Of a DNA stretch of 64,000 bases, positions 18,500 through 27,068 are shown piece after piece. A program made the position numbers and the translations under genes. Position 1 is the first letter of the stretch; the number at the start of each line of letters is the position of its first letter. Origin of the DNA: Rhodoluna sp. (GTDB lineage Bacteria > Actinomycetota > Actinomycetes > Actinomycetales > Microbacteriaceae); the NCBI RefSeq assembly GCF_024639375.1, contig NZ_JAHEIM010000004.1, positions 59,725 through 123,724 of the forward strand, read 5' to 3'. The notes beneath the pieces are model-generated. The model was not told where the DNA came from. It saw only the letters and a program-made list of their open reading frames with translations, and did not search any database.

Positions 18500-19908
18500 C
18501 AGGCAAACTCCTCTGCGTGAATTCGGTCGGCGGGTACACCGGCTCGAGTACATGAACTAACCACTAGTTCAGTCCAAATTTGTGGCCCACAAATGTAAAC
18601 ATCCGATTCGCTGATCCACGGAGCCATCACGGCTAGGCGTGCCAGGTCTGGGTTGTTGGTGCCATCGTTATTCATCCATGATTTCAAGCTGGCGCGTGGG
18701 CCAGGCAAGACATAAAGTCTAAAACCGCGGATGCGTGCGATTTCGCGCACTTCTGCCAGCAGAGACGCATCTTCTTCATCGCGCACACGATAGATGATGG
18801 TGATGTCTCCAGGGCGAGATGCCATTGATTCTGCAAGCGCACGAATTGGTGGAATACCGATACCCGATGCAATCAACACAACTTTTTCTTGTGTGCGACG
18901 CTCTTCGGTGAAGACACCGAATGGACCTTCAACTGCAACGCGTGTACCAGGTTTGATGGTTTGCAAAAAAGCTGTGTCATCGCCGCGGTTACCAATGGTG
19001 AATCGCATGTAGTGATTATTTGGTGCAGCAGACAGCGAGAATGGGTGCGCTTTGAACCAGCGTCTTGGAGTGAGCACACGCAAGAAATAAAACTGACCTG
19101 ATGCGCCTCCAAGTTTGTCGATGTTTTTGCCACGCAGGTAAAGCGAAGTTGTGTCGCTTGATTCGCGAACTACATTTGCAATTTTCATGCTGCTGCCAAA
19201 AATTCGAATCAGTGGCTTTGCAGCTCGATACCAAACAATGTTCAACGCAACAAACAAATACAGGGTGACCCAAAAGATTGTTGATGCAGGCTTGCCGGCG
19301 ATATCACTTCCGGTGCTAAAGATGTGTGGCACTGCAAGCAACACGGCTGCGTATGACATCAGGTGCACAATGAACCAAGCCTCGTAACTCATTTTGCGAC
19401 GAGCAAAATTCAACGAAGTTACTACAACCAAGATCATCAAAGTAAGAGCAGCTACTGCGGTGAGCATGTCTTGCACATCGGTGATTAACCAAACCAAAGT
19501 TGCAATCACGTTTTGAGAATTAGTAATCGAAAACTGAATTAGCGAAGCCAAAAAGTGCGCAACGATGAAGTACAAAACTGGCTTGCCAAGTTTCTTGTGA
19601 GCCAAGGTTGCTTTGTCGTGACCATAAAATTTATCGATCCATGGCACTCGTGCCACCAACAACATGTGAATCATCAGTAGGTCGGTGCCCACTAGCGCGG
19701 TCAAACGGCTAATGGCATTAAGGGCAGTTGGTAGGTCGGTAACACCCTTGATGCCACCATCGATCAAAAAGAAAACCACTACGGCAACCACCGATGCCCA
19801 GGCAATAGCCTCGATCACATCCTGGGCGCGCTTCAAAACAAAGACCTTGCGCTGGCCAAGTCGCACCCTTGGGTTGGGTGTCACTAGCTGTAATGGTTGC
19901 TGGTTCAT
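18496..19908 (-). CDS. Ferric-reductase-like transmembrane flavocytochrome
   Basis: The 470-residue protein joins a six-helix ferric reductase/NOX-type haem domain (His residues in helices around MIHMLLVARVPW, FIVAHFLASL and FIVHLMSYAAVLLAVPHI) to a cytoplasmic FAD/NAD(P) reductase domain. The latter has HPFSLSAAPN (FAD), ASGIGIPPIRAL and YICGP (nucleotide). It should move electrons from NAD(P)H through haem to the outer face, where the two flavinylated proteins encoded downstream can accept them. It opens the operon. Confidence 0.9.
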   Translation of the reverse strand: MNQQPLQLVTPNPRVRLGQRKVFVLKRAQDVIEAIAWASVVAVVVFFLIDGGIKGVTDLPTALNAISRLTALVGTDLLMIHMLLVARVPWIDKFYGHDKATLAHKKLGKPVLYFIVAHFLASLIQFSITNSQNVIATLVWLITDVQDMLTAVAALTLMILVVVTSLNFARRKMSYEAWFIVHLMSYAAVLLAVPHIFSTGSDIAGKPASTIFWVTLYLFVALNIVWYRAAKPLIRIFGSSMKIANVVRESSDTTSLYLRGKNIDKLGGASGQFYFLRVLTPRRWFKAHPFSLSAAPNNHYMRFTIGNRGDDTAFLQTIKPGTRVAVEGPFGVFTEERRTQEKVVLIASGIGIPPIRALAESMASRPGDITIIYRVRDEEDASLLAEVREIARIRGFRLYVLPGPRASLKSWMNNDGTNNPDLARLAVMAPWISESDVYICGPQIWTELVVSSCTRAGVPADRIHAEEFAW

Positions 19909-20025
19909 GGTTTCACTCTGGCAGACCTTCTTGGGAGTTTGCTGAAAGCCGGCTGGATGTCAGGTGCGAAATTATTTGTTCCAAGTTCGACTCCCGAGCG
20001 AAACAATCACGCAATACGCCAAGGC

Positions 20026-20031
20026 TAACTT
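20026..20031 (+). promoter_or_regulatory. Putative -10 element of the ATP-grasp operon
   Basis: TAACTT, 6 nt before the ATG at 20038. Confidence 0.5.
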
Positions 20032-20037
20032 GGCACC

Positions 20038-21627
20038 ATGGCAGATCTATTTGACCACTATCCGTTTGCTCAACCCAGCGGTGGCGCAACGCCTGCCTTT
20101 GACGAGATGTTCTCGGGGGCAGGCAAAGTAAGGCCGAGTTACAAGAAGATTCACGAAACCTTGGCTTCAATGACTCAGGATGAGCTGCGCGGCCGAACCG
20201 AGGCCCTAGCCGACAGTTATCTGGCCCAGGGTGTGACCTTTGACTTTGCTGGTGAAGAACGGCCATTTCCTTTGGATGCGGTGCCTCGAGTAATTGAAAA
20301 AACCGAGTGGAACACCCTTGAAGCCGGCGTAAAACAAAGGGTTCAGGTTCTAGAAGCCTTCCTTGCCGACATTTATGGAGCCCAGAATGCCATTCGTGAT
20401 GGGGTTATCCCAGCCGCATTGGTGGCTTCGTCGGCTCACTTTCACCGGGCTGCCCACGGCATTGACCCCGCCAACGGTGTGCGCATTCAAGTAAGCGGCA
20501 TCGACCTGGTGCGCGACGAGGCCGGAGCTTGGCGGGTGCTCGAAGACAATGTGCGAGTGCCATCCGGGGTTAGTTATGTAATCTCAAACCGGCGCGTGAT
20601 GGCCCAGACCCTGCCTGAGCTTTTTCAGCAGATGCGCATTCAACCCGTGGGTGAGTACCCAAATCGACTACTTGCCGCCTTGAGGGCGGCAGCCCCGAGT
20701 GGTGTTGAAGACCCAGTTGTAGTGGTGCTTACTCCCGGCGTATATAACAGTGCGTATTTCGAGCACACTTTGTTAGCGCGACTGATGGGTCTTGAACTCG
20801 TTGAGGGCCGCGATCTGTTTTGCAGTGGTGGCAAGGTTTACATGCGAACTACTGCAGGTGCCCGCCGCGTTGACGTTATCTATCGCCGCGTGGATGACGA
20901 GTTTCTTGACCCATTGGCATTCAGGGCCGATTCGGTGCTGGGGCCACCTGGCTTGTTAACCGCAGCTCGGCTTGGCAACGTGACCTTGGCGAATGCGGTT
21001 GGCAACGGAGTGGCCGATGACAAATTGGTTTACACCTACATTCCAGAACTCACCAAGTACTACTTGGGTCAGGAGCCAATCATCGAAAACGTAAAAACCT
21101 GGCGGCTTGAAGAAGGAGAGAGTCTTCAAGAAGTGCTAGATCGTTTAGATGAATTGGTTGTGAAACCTGTTGACGGTTCTGGTGGCAAGGGTCTTGTGGT
21201 TGGTCCGCGCGCAAGCAAAAAAGAACTTGATGACCTGCGCAAACGTTTAATCAAAGATCCCCGCGGGTGGATTGCGCAGCCGGTTATTCAACTTTCAACA
21301 ATTCCAACTTTGGTAGATCAGGGTCTTCGCCCACGTCACGCCGACCTTCGCCCCTTTGCAGTTAATAGTGGCGATGACATTTGGGTTTTGCCCGGCGGTC
21401 TAACCCGTGTTGCTTTGCCCGAAGGCGAGTTAGTAGTTAATTCATCGCAAGGCGGCGGATCGAAAGACACCTGGGTTATCGGCGTTGATCGAACGTCGAC
21501 AAAAAACAAGATTCAAACCAACTCGCAAGTTTCTTCGCTAGTCGCTGGTCAAACCTCAGCCGACTCCGGTTTCTCAAGACAGCAAGAACAGCAACAGCAA
21601 ATTCAGGAGACAAAACCAAATGCTTAG
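20038..21627 (+). CDS. Circularly permuted type 2 ATP-grasp protein
   Basis: The 529-residue protein matches the DUF404/DUF407 ATP-grasp family: RVQVLEAFLADIYG, EDNVRVPSGVSYVISNRR, and the nucleotide-binding end VVKPVDGSGGKGLVVGPR with RPFAVNSGDDIWVLPGGLTRVA. The family is predicted to ligate amino acids or peptides, but no product is established. The C-terminus is a Gln-rich tail that may be disordered. It overlaps the next gene by 8 nt in a conserved three-gene set with alpha-E and transglutaminase proteins. Confidence 0.9.
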   Translation: MADLFDHYPFAQPSGGATPAFDEMFSGAGKVRPSYKKIHETLASMTQDELRGRTEALADSYLAQGVTFDFAGEERPFPLDAVPRVIEKTEWNTLEAGVKQRVQVLEAFLADIYGAQNAIRDGVIPAALVASSAHFHRAAHGIDPANGVRIQVSGIDLVRDEAGAWRVLEDNVRVPSGVSYVISNRRVMAQTLPELFQQMRIQPVGEYPNRLLAALRAAAPSGVEDPVVVVLTPGVYNSAYFEHTLLARLMGLELVEGRDLFCSGGKVYMRTTAGARRVDVIYRRVDDEFLDPLAFRADSVLGPPGLLTAARLGNVTLANAVGNGVADDKLVYTYIPELTKYYLGQEPIIENVKTWRLEEGESLQEVLDRLDELVVKPVDGSGGKGLVVGPRASKKELDDLRKRLIKDPRGWIAQPVIQLSTIPTLVDQGLRPRHADLRPFAVNSGDDIWVLPGGLTRVALPEGELVVNSSQGGGSKDTWVIGVDRTSTKNKIQTNSQVSSLVAGQTSADSGFSRQQEQQQQIQETKPNA

Positions 21628-22549
21628 TCGAATTGCAGAATCGCTGTTTTGGATTGGTCGCTATGTTGAGCGCGCCGATGGCACCGCACGTTTGTTAGAT
21701 GTGCACCTGCAGTTGTTGCTTGAAGACCCATGGGTTGACGAAGACACAGCTTGCCGTTCACTGCTTGAGGTGATTGGTTCTGATGCACATTACCCACATC
21801 AACTAACTCGTCAAGAATTGCTTACCATTTTGTCGGTAGATCGTGGTGAACCAAGTTCAATTAGCGCGTCGCTAAATGCTGCCCGCGAGAATGCCCGAAG
21901 AGTGCGTGAGATTGTTTCAACCGAACTCTGGGAGTGTCTCAACACCACGCGTTCGCGCATGCCACGCAAAGTTTCGATTGAGCGTGCACATGATTTCTTT
22001 GGCTGGGTGCGTGAGCGCACTGCGCTGGCGGTTGGCATAGTTGAAAGCTCAACCTCACGTGATGAAGCTTGGACTTTCTTCACGCTGGGCCGTGCTTTAG
22101 AGCGGGTCGACATGACTGCTCGCCTGCTGGCTACCTCGGAACTAACTGAGGCCAGCGGCCCGTCGTGGACAACTATTTTGCGTAGCTGCGGCGCCTATGA
22201 GGCATACCTGCGCACCTATCGAGGTGTGCCATCGGCAACTAACGCAGCTGAGTTCTTGTTGCTAGACAAAATCTTTCCGCGTTCAGTTACCTTTGCGCTT
22301 AGCCGTGCCGAAACTTGCTTGAGTGACTTGCAACCAACCACAGCTCGCGTTGGCGTAACCGATAACGCACTTCGTCAGGTGGGTCAGTTGCGCACCAATC
22401 TTGAATACCGTTCGGCACCAGAAATTCTTGCGAACCTGACTAGCGAAATGATTGCCCTGCAAACCGGCGTTAGTGAAATTTCGGAATCAATTCGTTCGCG
22501 ATATTTTCCAGTCAACGTGATGCCAACTTGGGTTGGTGAGGTCTCTTGA
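21620..22549 (+). CDS. Alpha-E domain-containing protein
   Basis: The 309-residue, mostly helical protein begins MLSRIAESLFWIGRYVERAD, the alpha-E (DUF403) signature. It has FFGWVRERTALAVGIVESS and FFTLGRALERVDMTARLL, again typical. Function is unknown; it always travels with the ATP-grasp protein. AGGAGA lies upstream of the ATG, inside the preceding gene. It is translationally coupled to both neighbours. Confidence 0.9.
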   Translation: MLSRIAESLFWIGRYVERADGTARLLDVHLQLLLEDPWVDEDTACRSLLEVIGSDAHYPHQLTRQELLTILSVDRGEPSSISASLNAARENARRVREIVSTELWECLNTTRSRMPRKVSIERAHDFFGWVRERTALAVGIVESSTSRDEAWTFFTLGRALERVDMTARLLATSELTEASGPSWTTILRSCGAYEAYLRTYRGVPSATNAAEFLLLDKIFPRSVTFALSRAETCLSDLQPTTARVGVTDNALRQVGQLRTNLEYRSAPEILANLTSEMIALQTGVSEISESIRSRYFPVNVMPTWVGEVS

Positions 22550-23388
22550 GTCGCTACAAAATTGTGCACACCACTGGTTTCAAATATGAAGCCGATGTTG
22601 CAGCTTCATATAACGAAGCACGACTGTTGCCAGTGCGTGACGATCGACAAATTGTTTTTTCGACCAAGTTAGACATTGAACCCCACGGCTCTTCGCACGA
22701 GTATTTCGATTACTTCAAAACTCGCACGTTGATGTTTGAGGTGCTTGAACCACACCGTGAACTAACCATCACCGCAACCACGAATGTGGAACTTAGAAAC
22801 CCTATGCCTGAAACACCAACTCTGGATTGGCCATCGATGGCCGCCTTAGTGGTGAGTTCTCTTGAGCTCACCGACGCGGTTGCACAAACCAAACGAACAT
22901 CGCCGCCGGCAGACCTAGTGCGTTTTGCAAAACGAATTGCAAAAACTAATTCACCGCACGAAACAGCTTTGGCAGTGTGCGCAAAAGTCTTTTCTGACAT
23001 GACCTATCGACACGGGGTCACCGGTGTGCATTCGATTGCAACCGAGGCGTGGAATAACAAAATTGGAGTGTGCCAAGATTTTGCACACATCACGCTTGGA
23101 GCACTTCGCGCGGTGGGCATCCCTGCGAGATATGTAAGTGGTTATTTGCACCCAAGCAAGCAACCACAAATTGGCGAGACTGTAACTGGTGAATCACACG
23201 CTTGGGTCGAGTGGTGGGCTGGCAAATGGTTTGCCTATGACCCAACCAACGATGTGCATGTGCTTGAACGGCACGTTGTGATTGGTCGAGCGCGTGACTA
23301 CGACGATTTGCCACCATTGCGTGGAGTGTATGCCGGGCCACATCAGAGTGAACTTTTCGTATCAGTGCAGATCACTAAAGAGGGTTGA
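22546..23388 (+). CDS. Transglutaminase-family cysteine protease
   Basis: The 280-residue protein has the N-terminal beta region of bacterial transglutaminase-like proteins and the catalytic core: Cys in GVCQDFAHITLGALRAVGIPARYVSGY, His in GESHAWVEWW, Asp in DPTND. It is probably a peptidase or amidase processing the product of the ATP-grasp enzyme. The TTG start overlaps the previous stop (TTGA). It ends the operon. Confidence 0.9.
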   Translation: MSRYKIVHTTGFKYEADVAASYNEARLLPVRDDRQIVFSTKLDIEPHGSSHEYFDYFKTRTLMFEVLEPHRELTITATTNVELRNPMPETPTLDWPSMAALVVSSLELTDAVAQTKRTSPPADLVRFAKRIAKTNSPHETALAVCAKVFSDMTYRHGVTGVHSIATEAWNNKIGVCQDFAHITLGALRAVGIPARYVSGYLHPSKQPQIGETVTGESHAWVEWWAGKWFAYDPTNDVHVLERHVVIGRARDYDDLPPLRGVYAGPHQSELFVSVQITKEG

Positions 23389-23402
23389 GCCTCGGCAGCC
23401 AC

Positions 23403-23408
23403 TAATCT
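23403..23408 (+). promoter_or_regulatory. Putative -10 element of the alpha/beta hydrolase gene
   Basis: TAATCT, 6 nt before the ATG at 23415. Confidence 0.5.
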
Positions 23409-23414
23409 GGGCGT

Positions 23415-24290
23415 ATGACTGCGCTGCCATTAGTTCGAACATTCAAAGATGCCCAAGGCATTGACATCACTTTTTATGAGTGGCCGGTGGCCAATCCAAA
23501 GGCTGTTGTGCAAATTGTGCACGGTCTTGGTGATCACGCCATGCGCTACGAGCACGTTGCCAAAGAGCTAAACCGTGCCGGCTATAGCGTTTATGCCGAC
23601 GACCACCGCGGTCACGGCGAAACCGGATTGCGCATGCAGGCCGAAGGCGACATCAAGAAGCAAGGCAAACTTGGCCCTGGCGGTATGGCTGCTGTGTTCG
23701 CTGATGTTCGTCAGCTAAGCCACATTATCGCGGGTGAAAACCCAGAAGAACCATTGGTTTTGCTAGGCCACAGCTGGGGTTCAATGATCTGCCAGCGCAT
23801 CTTCAATAAATACTCGGATGAGTACGACGGCATGATTTTGAGCGGTTCAACCCTGTTGCTACCGGGTGTGCTGCAGAGCGGTGGCTTCAATAAGCGTTGG
23901 GATAAAACCCCAAACAAGTCTGGCCACGAATGGCTAAGCCGCGATCACCAGGTGGGCATCGACTTTGCCAATGACCCGCTGACGTTCCCAGAGACTGCCC
24001 TGGAGTCATTCGGAATTACAAACTCGGCCCGCTTGCTCGGTGTTCCAAGCAAACAGGTCGACAGCCATGTGCCAATTCTTTTGGTTGCTGGTTCGGACTG
24101 CTCAATCGGCGGCGAAAATGGCAACAAGCTGTTGGCTGACGCTTATGTTCGCGCCGGTGTCGAAGACATCCAAGTGATTATTTATGAAGGCGCACGCCAC
24201 GAGCCGTTCAATGAACTCAATAAAGATGAGGTAATCGGCGACATCGTTGAATGGCTTGATTCACACGAGGCCATTAACCCGGTCGATTAG
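23415..24290 (+). CDS. Alpha/beta hydrolase, monoacylglycerol-lipase-like
   Basis: The 291-residue protein belongs to the serine aminopeptidase S33/lysophospholipase group: VQIVHGLGDHAMRYEHVA (oxyanion loop), DDHRGHGETG, nucleophile elbow LLGHSWGSM, and a late His in YEGARHEPFNEL. It has no signal peptide and is likely a cytoplasmic lipid or ester hydrolase. Its stop shares 4 nt with the convergent GNAT gene. Confidence 0.85.
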   Translation: MTALPLVRTFKDAQGIDITFYEWPVANPKAVVQIVHGLGDHAMRYEHVAKELNRAGYSVYADDHRGHGETGLRMQAEGDIKKQGKLGPGGMAAVFADVRQLSHIIAGENPEEPLVLLGHSWGSMICQRIFNKYSDEYDGMILSGSTLLLPGVLQSGGFNKRWDKTPNKSGHEWLSRDHQVGIDFANDPLTFPETALESFGITNSARLLGVPSKQVDSHVPILLVAGSDCSIGGENGNKLLADAYVRAGVEDIQVIIYEGARHEPFNELNKDEVIGDIVEWLDSHEAINPVD

Positions 24291-24664
24291 TTTTTGTTGA
24301 GGCCTAGCTTTTCTGAGGCCTTCTCAACGTTTGGCAAACGGCAAGCCGCCGCAGCCTCTTCAATTGGGTTCAACAGCAGGTCCTGAGTCTCTGGGTGCTT
24401 TTCCATGTAGCGCACCACATAAGAACAAACTGGCACAACCTTTGCCTTTGCGGCTGCGCGCACATCATCAAGCGCTTCGCGCATCAAGATTGCAGCCAGG
24501 TTCTTGCCCTGATGAGCAGGGTCAACTTCGGTGTGCACAAAGTGAATCTCACCTGGCATCAAGCTGTAGTCGGCATGGCCGGCCTTGGCTCCATCAAGCC
24601 AAATCTCGTAGCGGTGCTTTTCGGTGTTGTGAATGACCTTTGGGTTCAGGGTTTCGGTGCTCAT
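24287..24664 (-). CDS. GNAT-family N-acetyltransferase (YidJ-like, short)
   Basis: The 125-residue protein has the compact GNAT form: HRYEIWLDGAKAGHADYSL, then FVHTEVDPAHQGKNLAAILMREALDD with the acetyl-CoA loop (HQGKNLA), and VVPVCSYVVRYMEKHPE. This subfamily (DUF4442/YidJ type) has no settled substrate. The ATG at 24664 is preferred because it begins the conserved region. Its start lies only 17 bp from the divergent methyltransferase start. Confidence 0.85.
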   Translation of the reverse strand: MSTETLNPKVIHNTEKHRYEIWLDGAKAGHADYSLMPGEIHFVHTEVDPAHQGKNLAAILMREALDDVRAAAKAKVVPVCSYVVRYMEKHPETQDLLLNPIEEAAAACRLPNVEKASEKLGLNKN

Positions 24665-24669
24665 GCTGT

Positions 24670-24675
24670 TAATCT
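24670..24675 (+). promoter_or_regulatory. Putative -10 element of the DNA methyltransferase gene
   Basis: TAATCT, 6 nt before the GTG at 24682, inside a 17-bp divergent intergenic gap. Confidence 0.5.
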
Positions 24676-24681
24676 CTTTCT

Positions 24682-25542
24682 GTGCCGGCAATCGAAAATA
24701 AAGTATTCTTCTCAGACAACCTGTCTGTGTTGAATTTTATGCCCGATGAGTCGGTGCAACTCATCTACATCGACCCGCCTTTCAACACCGGCCGCAGGCA
24801 GGTGCGTGGCCAAACCACCACCAAGCGCACCGAAACCGGTGGCCGCGTTGGTTTCAAGGGTCAGCGCTATGAAACCATTCGCGAAACCGTGCTGAGCTAC
24901 GACGACGAGTTCGAAGACTTCTGGGGCTTTTTAGAACCGCGCCTCGAAGAAGCATGGCGATTGCTAAAGCAGAGCGGCACTCTCTATTTGCACCTGGACT
25001 ACCGCGAGGCGCACTATGCCAAGGTTCTGCTCGATGCGCTGTTTGGCCGCGACTGCTTCTTGAACGAAATTATCTGGGCATATGATTACGGCGGCAAGAG
25101 CAAGAAAAATTGGCCTTCAAAGCACGACACAATCTTGGTTTATGTAAAAGATCCGAAACACTATTACTTCAACTCATCCGAAGTTGATCGCGAACCGTAT
25201 ATGGCACCGGGTTTGGTGACACCAGAAAAAGCAGAACTAGGCAAACTGCCTACGGATGTGTGGTGGCACACAATTGTTTCGCCAACCGGAAAAGAGAAAA
25301 CCGGTTACCCAACACAAAAGCCACTTGGAATTTTGCGTCGCATCATTCAGGCGTCTTCTGCCGAGGGCGATATGGTTTTGGACTTCTTTGCTGGCTCGGG
25401 AACAACTGGTGTTGCAGCGGCAACCCTAAATCGCAAATTTATTTTGGTGGATCAAAACCCAGAATCGATCGAAGTAATTAAGCAGCGACTGCACGCAGTG
25501 AACGCGGCCTACGACTTACAGCCAGCACCAAAAGCAGAGTAA
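24682..25542 (+). CDS. Stand-alone DNA methyltransferase (beta-type N6-adenine/N4-cytosine)
   Basis: The catalytic motif IV, IYIDPPFNTG, comes first and the AdoMet motif I, DFFAGSGTTGVAA, near the C-terminus; this order defines the beta class (CcrM-like and type III Mod relatives). The 286-residue length leaves little room for a long target-recognition domain. No restriction endonuclease or specificity gene is nearby, so it is an orphan enzyme with a possible regulatory role. Target site is unknown. The GTG start probably opens a leaderless mRNA. Its 3' end overlaps the convergent permease gene by 65 bp. Confidence 0.88.
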   Translation: MPAIENKVFFSDNLSVLNFMPDESVQLIYIDPPFNTGRRQVRGQTTTKRTETGGRVGFKGQRYETIRETVLSYDDEFEDFWGFLEPRLEEAWRLLKQSGTLYLHLDYREAHYAKVLLDALFGRDCFLNEIIWAYDYGGKSKKNWPSKHDTILVYVKDPKHYYFNSSEVDREPYMAPGLVTPEKAELGKLPTDVWWHTIVSPTGKEKTGYPTQKPLGILRRIIQASSAEGDMVLDFFAGSGTTGVAAATLNRKFILVDQNPESIEVIKQRLHAVNAAYDLQPAPKAE

Positions 25543-27061
25543 GCAAGATGAGAATGGCACTTACTGCCATTGCCATTCCATAATTCAAACCGCCTGGGCG
25601 AGAGATCAGCGCATACAAAACCGTTGGCAGTGTGGCTTGATCGCCATAGGCCAAGAGCGATGCTGCGCCAAACTCGCCGATTGAAACAATCAAAGAGAAA
25701 CCCACCGCGGTGAGAATCACGTTGCGAATCATTTTTGATTCAACATATAACCAAATTTGTCCAGCATGGGCTCCAGCATTAGCGGCAGCCTCGCGGTGTT
25801 CGTGACCAATCGAAAGCAGCGCCGGATAAATCAGGCGCACAACCAACGGCAATGCCATTAGTGATTGCACGAGCGGCACAACCAACCAGCTTGAACGCAG
25901 TGGCAGTGGGCCGTCACCAAAAGTAATTAGGTAGCCGAAACCCAACACCACTGAAGAGATTCCGATTGGTAGCAAAAACAACGCATCCATGCTTCGTTGC
26001 AGCAATAGTTGTGCTCGGTTGTTTGAGGTGAGCGACAGCAAGTATGCAATGAGAGTGCCAAAACCAATCGCCAAGCTCGATGACACAACAACGTTGCGCA
26101 GGGTGTTCATCGTTGCCTGACCAAGGCTCACGTTGAGAAGTTCACGGGTGCCATGCCCCGCCAAGTTTGCAAAGTTTTCGAAACCATAGCCGTCACCCAC
26201 CTGCACAGCTCTAATCAAAACCACCGCCAGCGGCAAAGCGATAAGCCCAACCACAACCACGCCGGTCACAGCCAGGGCAGGCCAGTCGCGCCAGTCAACT
26301 CGGGGCTTTCGAGCGCCTTCGTGCACCTGCTCGATGCCTATAGCAGCGGGGGCAATCAGCGAACTAACGGTGAAGGCAGCAATCGAAATCAGTGTCTGCA
26401 AAATGGCCAGCCCAGCTGCTTTACCCAGATCTAAGAACTGCACAGCGGCCGAACTAATCTCGGTTTCAATCGAATTAACGCTGCCACCGCCCAGCACCAA
26501 AACCACACCATAGCTAGTTGAACAAAACAAGAAAGTCAGCGCAGCAGCAGAAACAATCGCAGGCAATAATTGCGGCAATGAAATCTGCATCACGGTTCTA
26601 AATCGACCGGCGCCCGCAAGTGCCGCAGCCTCTTCAGTTTCGTTATCCATAGTCGACCAAACACCGCCCACGGTTCGCACCACCAGCGAATAGTTGATAA
26701 ACACGTGCGCCACAATAATCAGCGCAATTGGTGGCAAGAAATGAAAGTTAGTGAAAGCAATCGCAACAATAATTGTCGGCAATACCAGCGGCACGGTGAT
26801 TAATCCGCGGATAAATTTTTGCCCGCGAAATGATTTGCGGTAAAGAATGTAGGCGCTTGGCACACCAATGACTATGCAAATCAGAGTTGAAACGGCTGCC
26901 TGCCACAGCGTGAACCAAATTGCACTCAGCGTTTGGCGATCAATAACTCCACCGGCAATGTCGGCAACGAATCCGAGGCCAATAATGTTTGCGACGGGCC
27001 AATAGAACAGCACCCCGATAAAAATCAGAGGTGCTGTCCATAAAGCCAATCGCTTTAGCAT
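25478..27061 (-). CDS. thiP: ABC permease, ThiP-like (two fused permease halves)
   Basis: A 527-residue, roughly 12-helix protein with two binding-protein-dependent permease halves. Each half has an EAA loop: EEAAALAGAGRFRTVMQISL and EAAANAGAHAGQIW. This architecture is shared by thiamine (ThiP) and ferric (FbpB) importers; the upstream TPP riboswitch and ThiB-like protein favour thiamine. ATG at 27061, 7 nt after the thiB stop, is preferred over a TTG inside thiB. No ATPase gene is adjacent. Confidence 0.85.
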   Translation of the reverse strand: MLKRLALWTAPLIFIGVLFYWPVANIIGLGFVADIAGGVIDRQTLSAIWFTLWQAAVSTLICIVIGVPSAYILYRKSFRGQKFIRGLITVPLVLPTIIVAIAFTNFHFLPPIALIIVAHVFINYSLVVRTVGGVWSTMDNETEEAAALAGAGRFRTVMQISLPQLLPAIVSAAALTFLFCSTSYGVVLVLGGGSVNSIETEISSAAVQFLDLGKAAGLAILQTLISIAAFTVSSLIAPAAIGIEQVHEGARKPRVDWRDWPALAVTGVVVVGLIALPLAVVLIRAVQVGDGYGFENFANLAGHGTRELLNVSLGQATMNTLRNVVVSSSLAIGFGTLIAYLLSLTSNNRAQLLLQRSMDALFLLPIGISSVVLGFGYLITFGDGPLPLRSSWLVVPLVQSLMALPLVVRLIYPALLSIGHEHREAAANAGAHAGQIWLYVESKMIRNVILTAVGFSLIVSIGEFGAASLLAYGDQATLPTVLYALISRPGGLNYGMAMAVSAILILLTLLLVLAVSRRPRSLRAVAA

Positions 27062-27068
27062 CGAAAAG

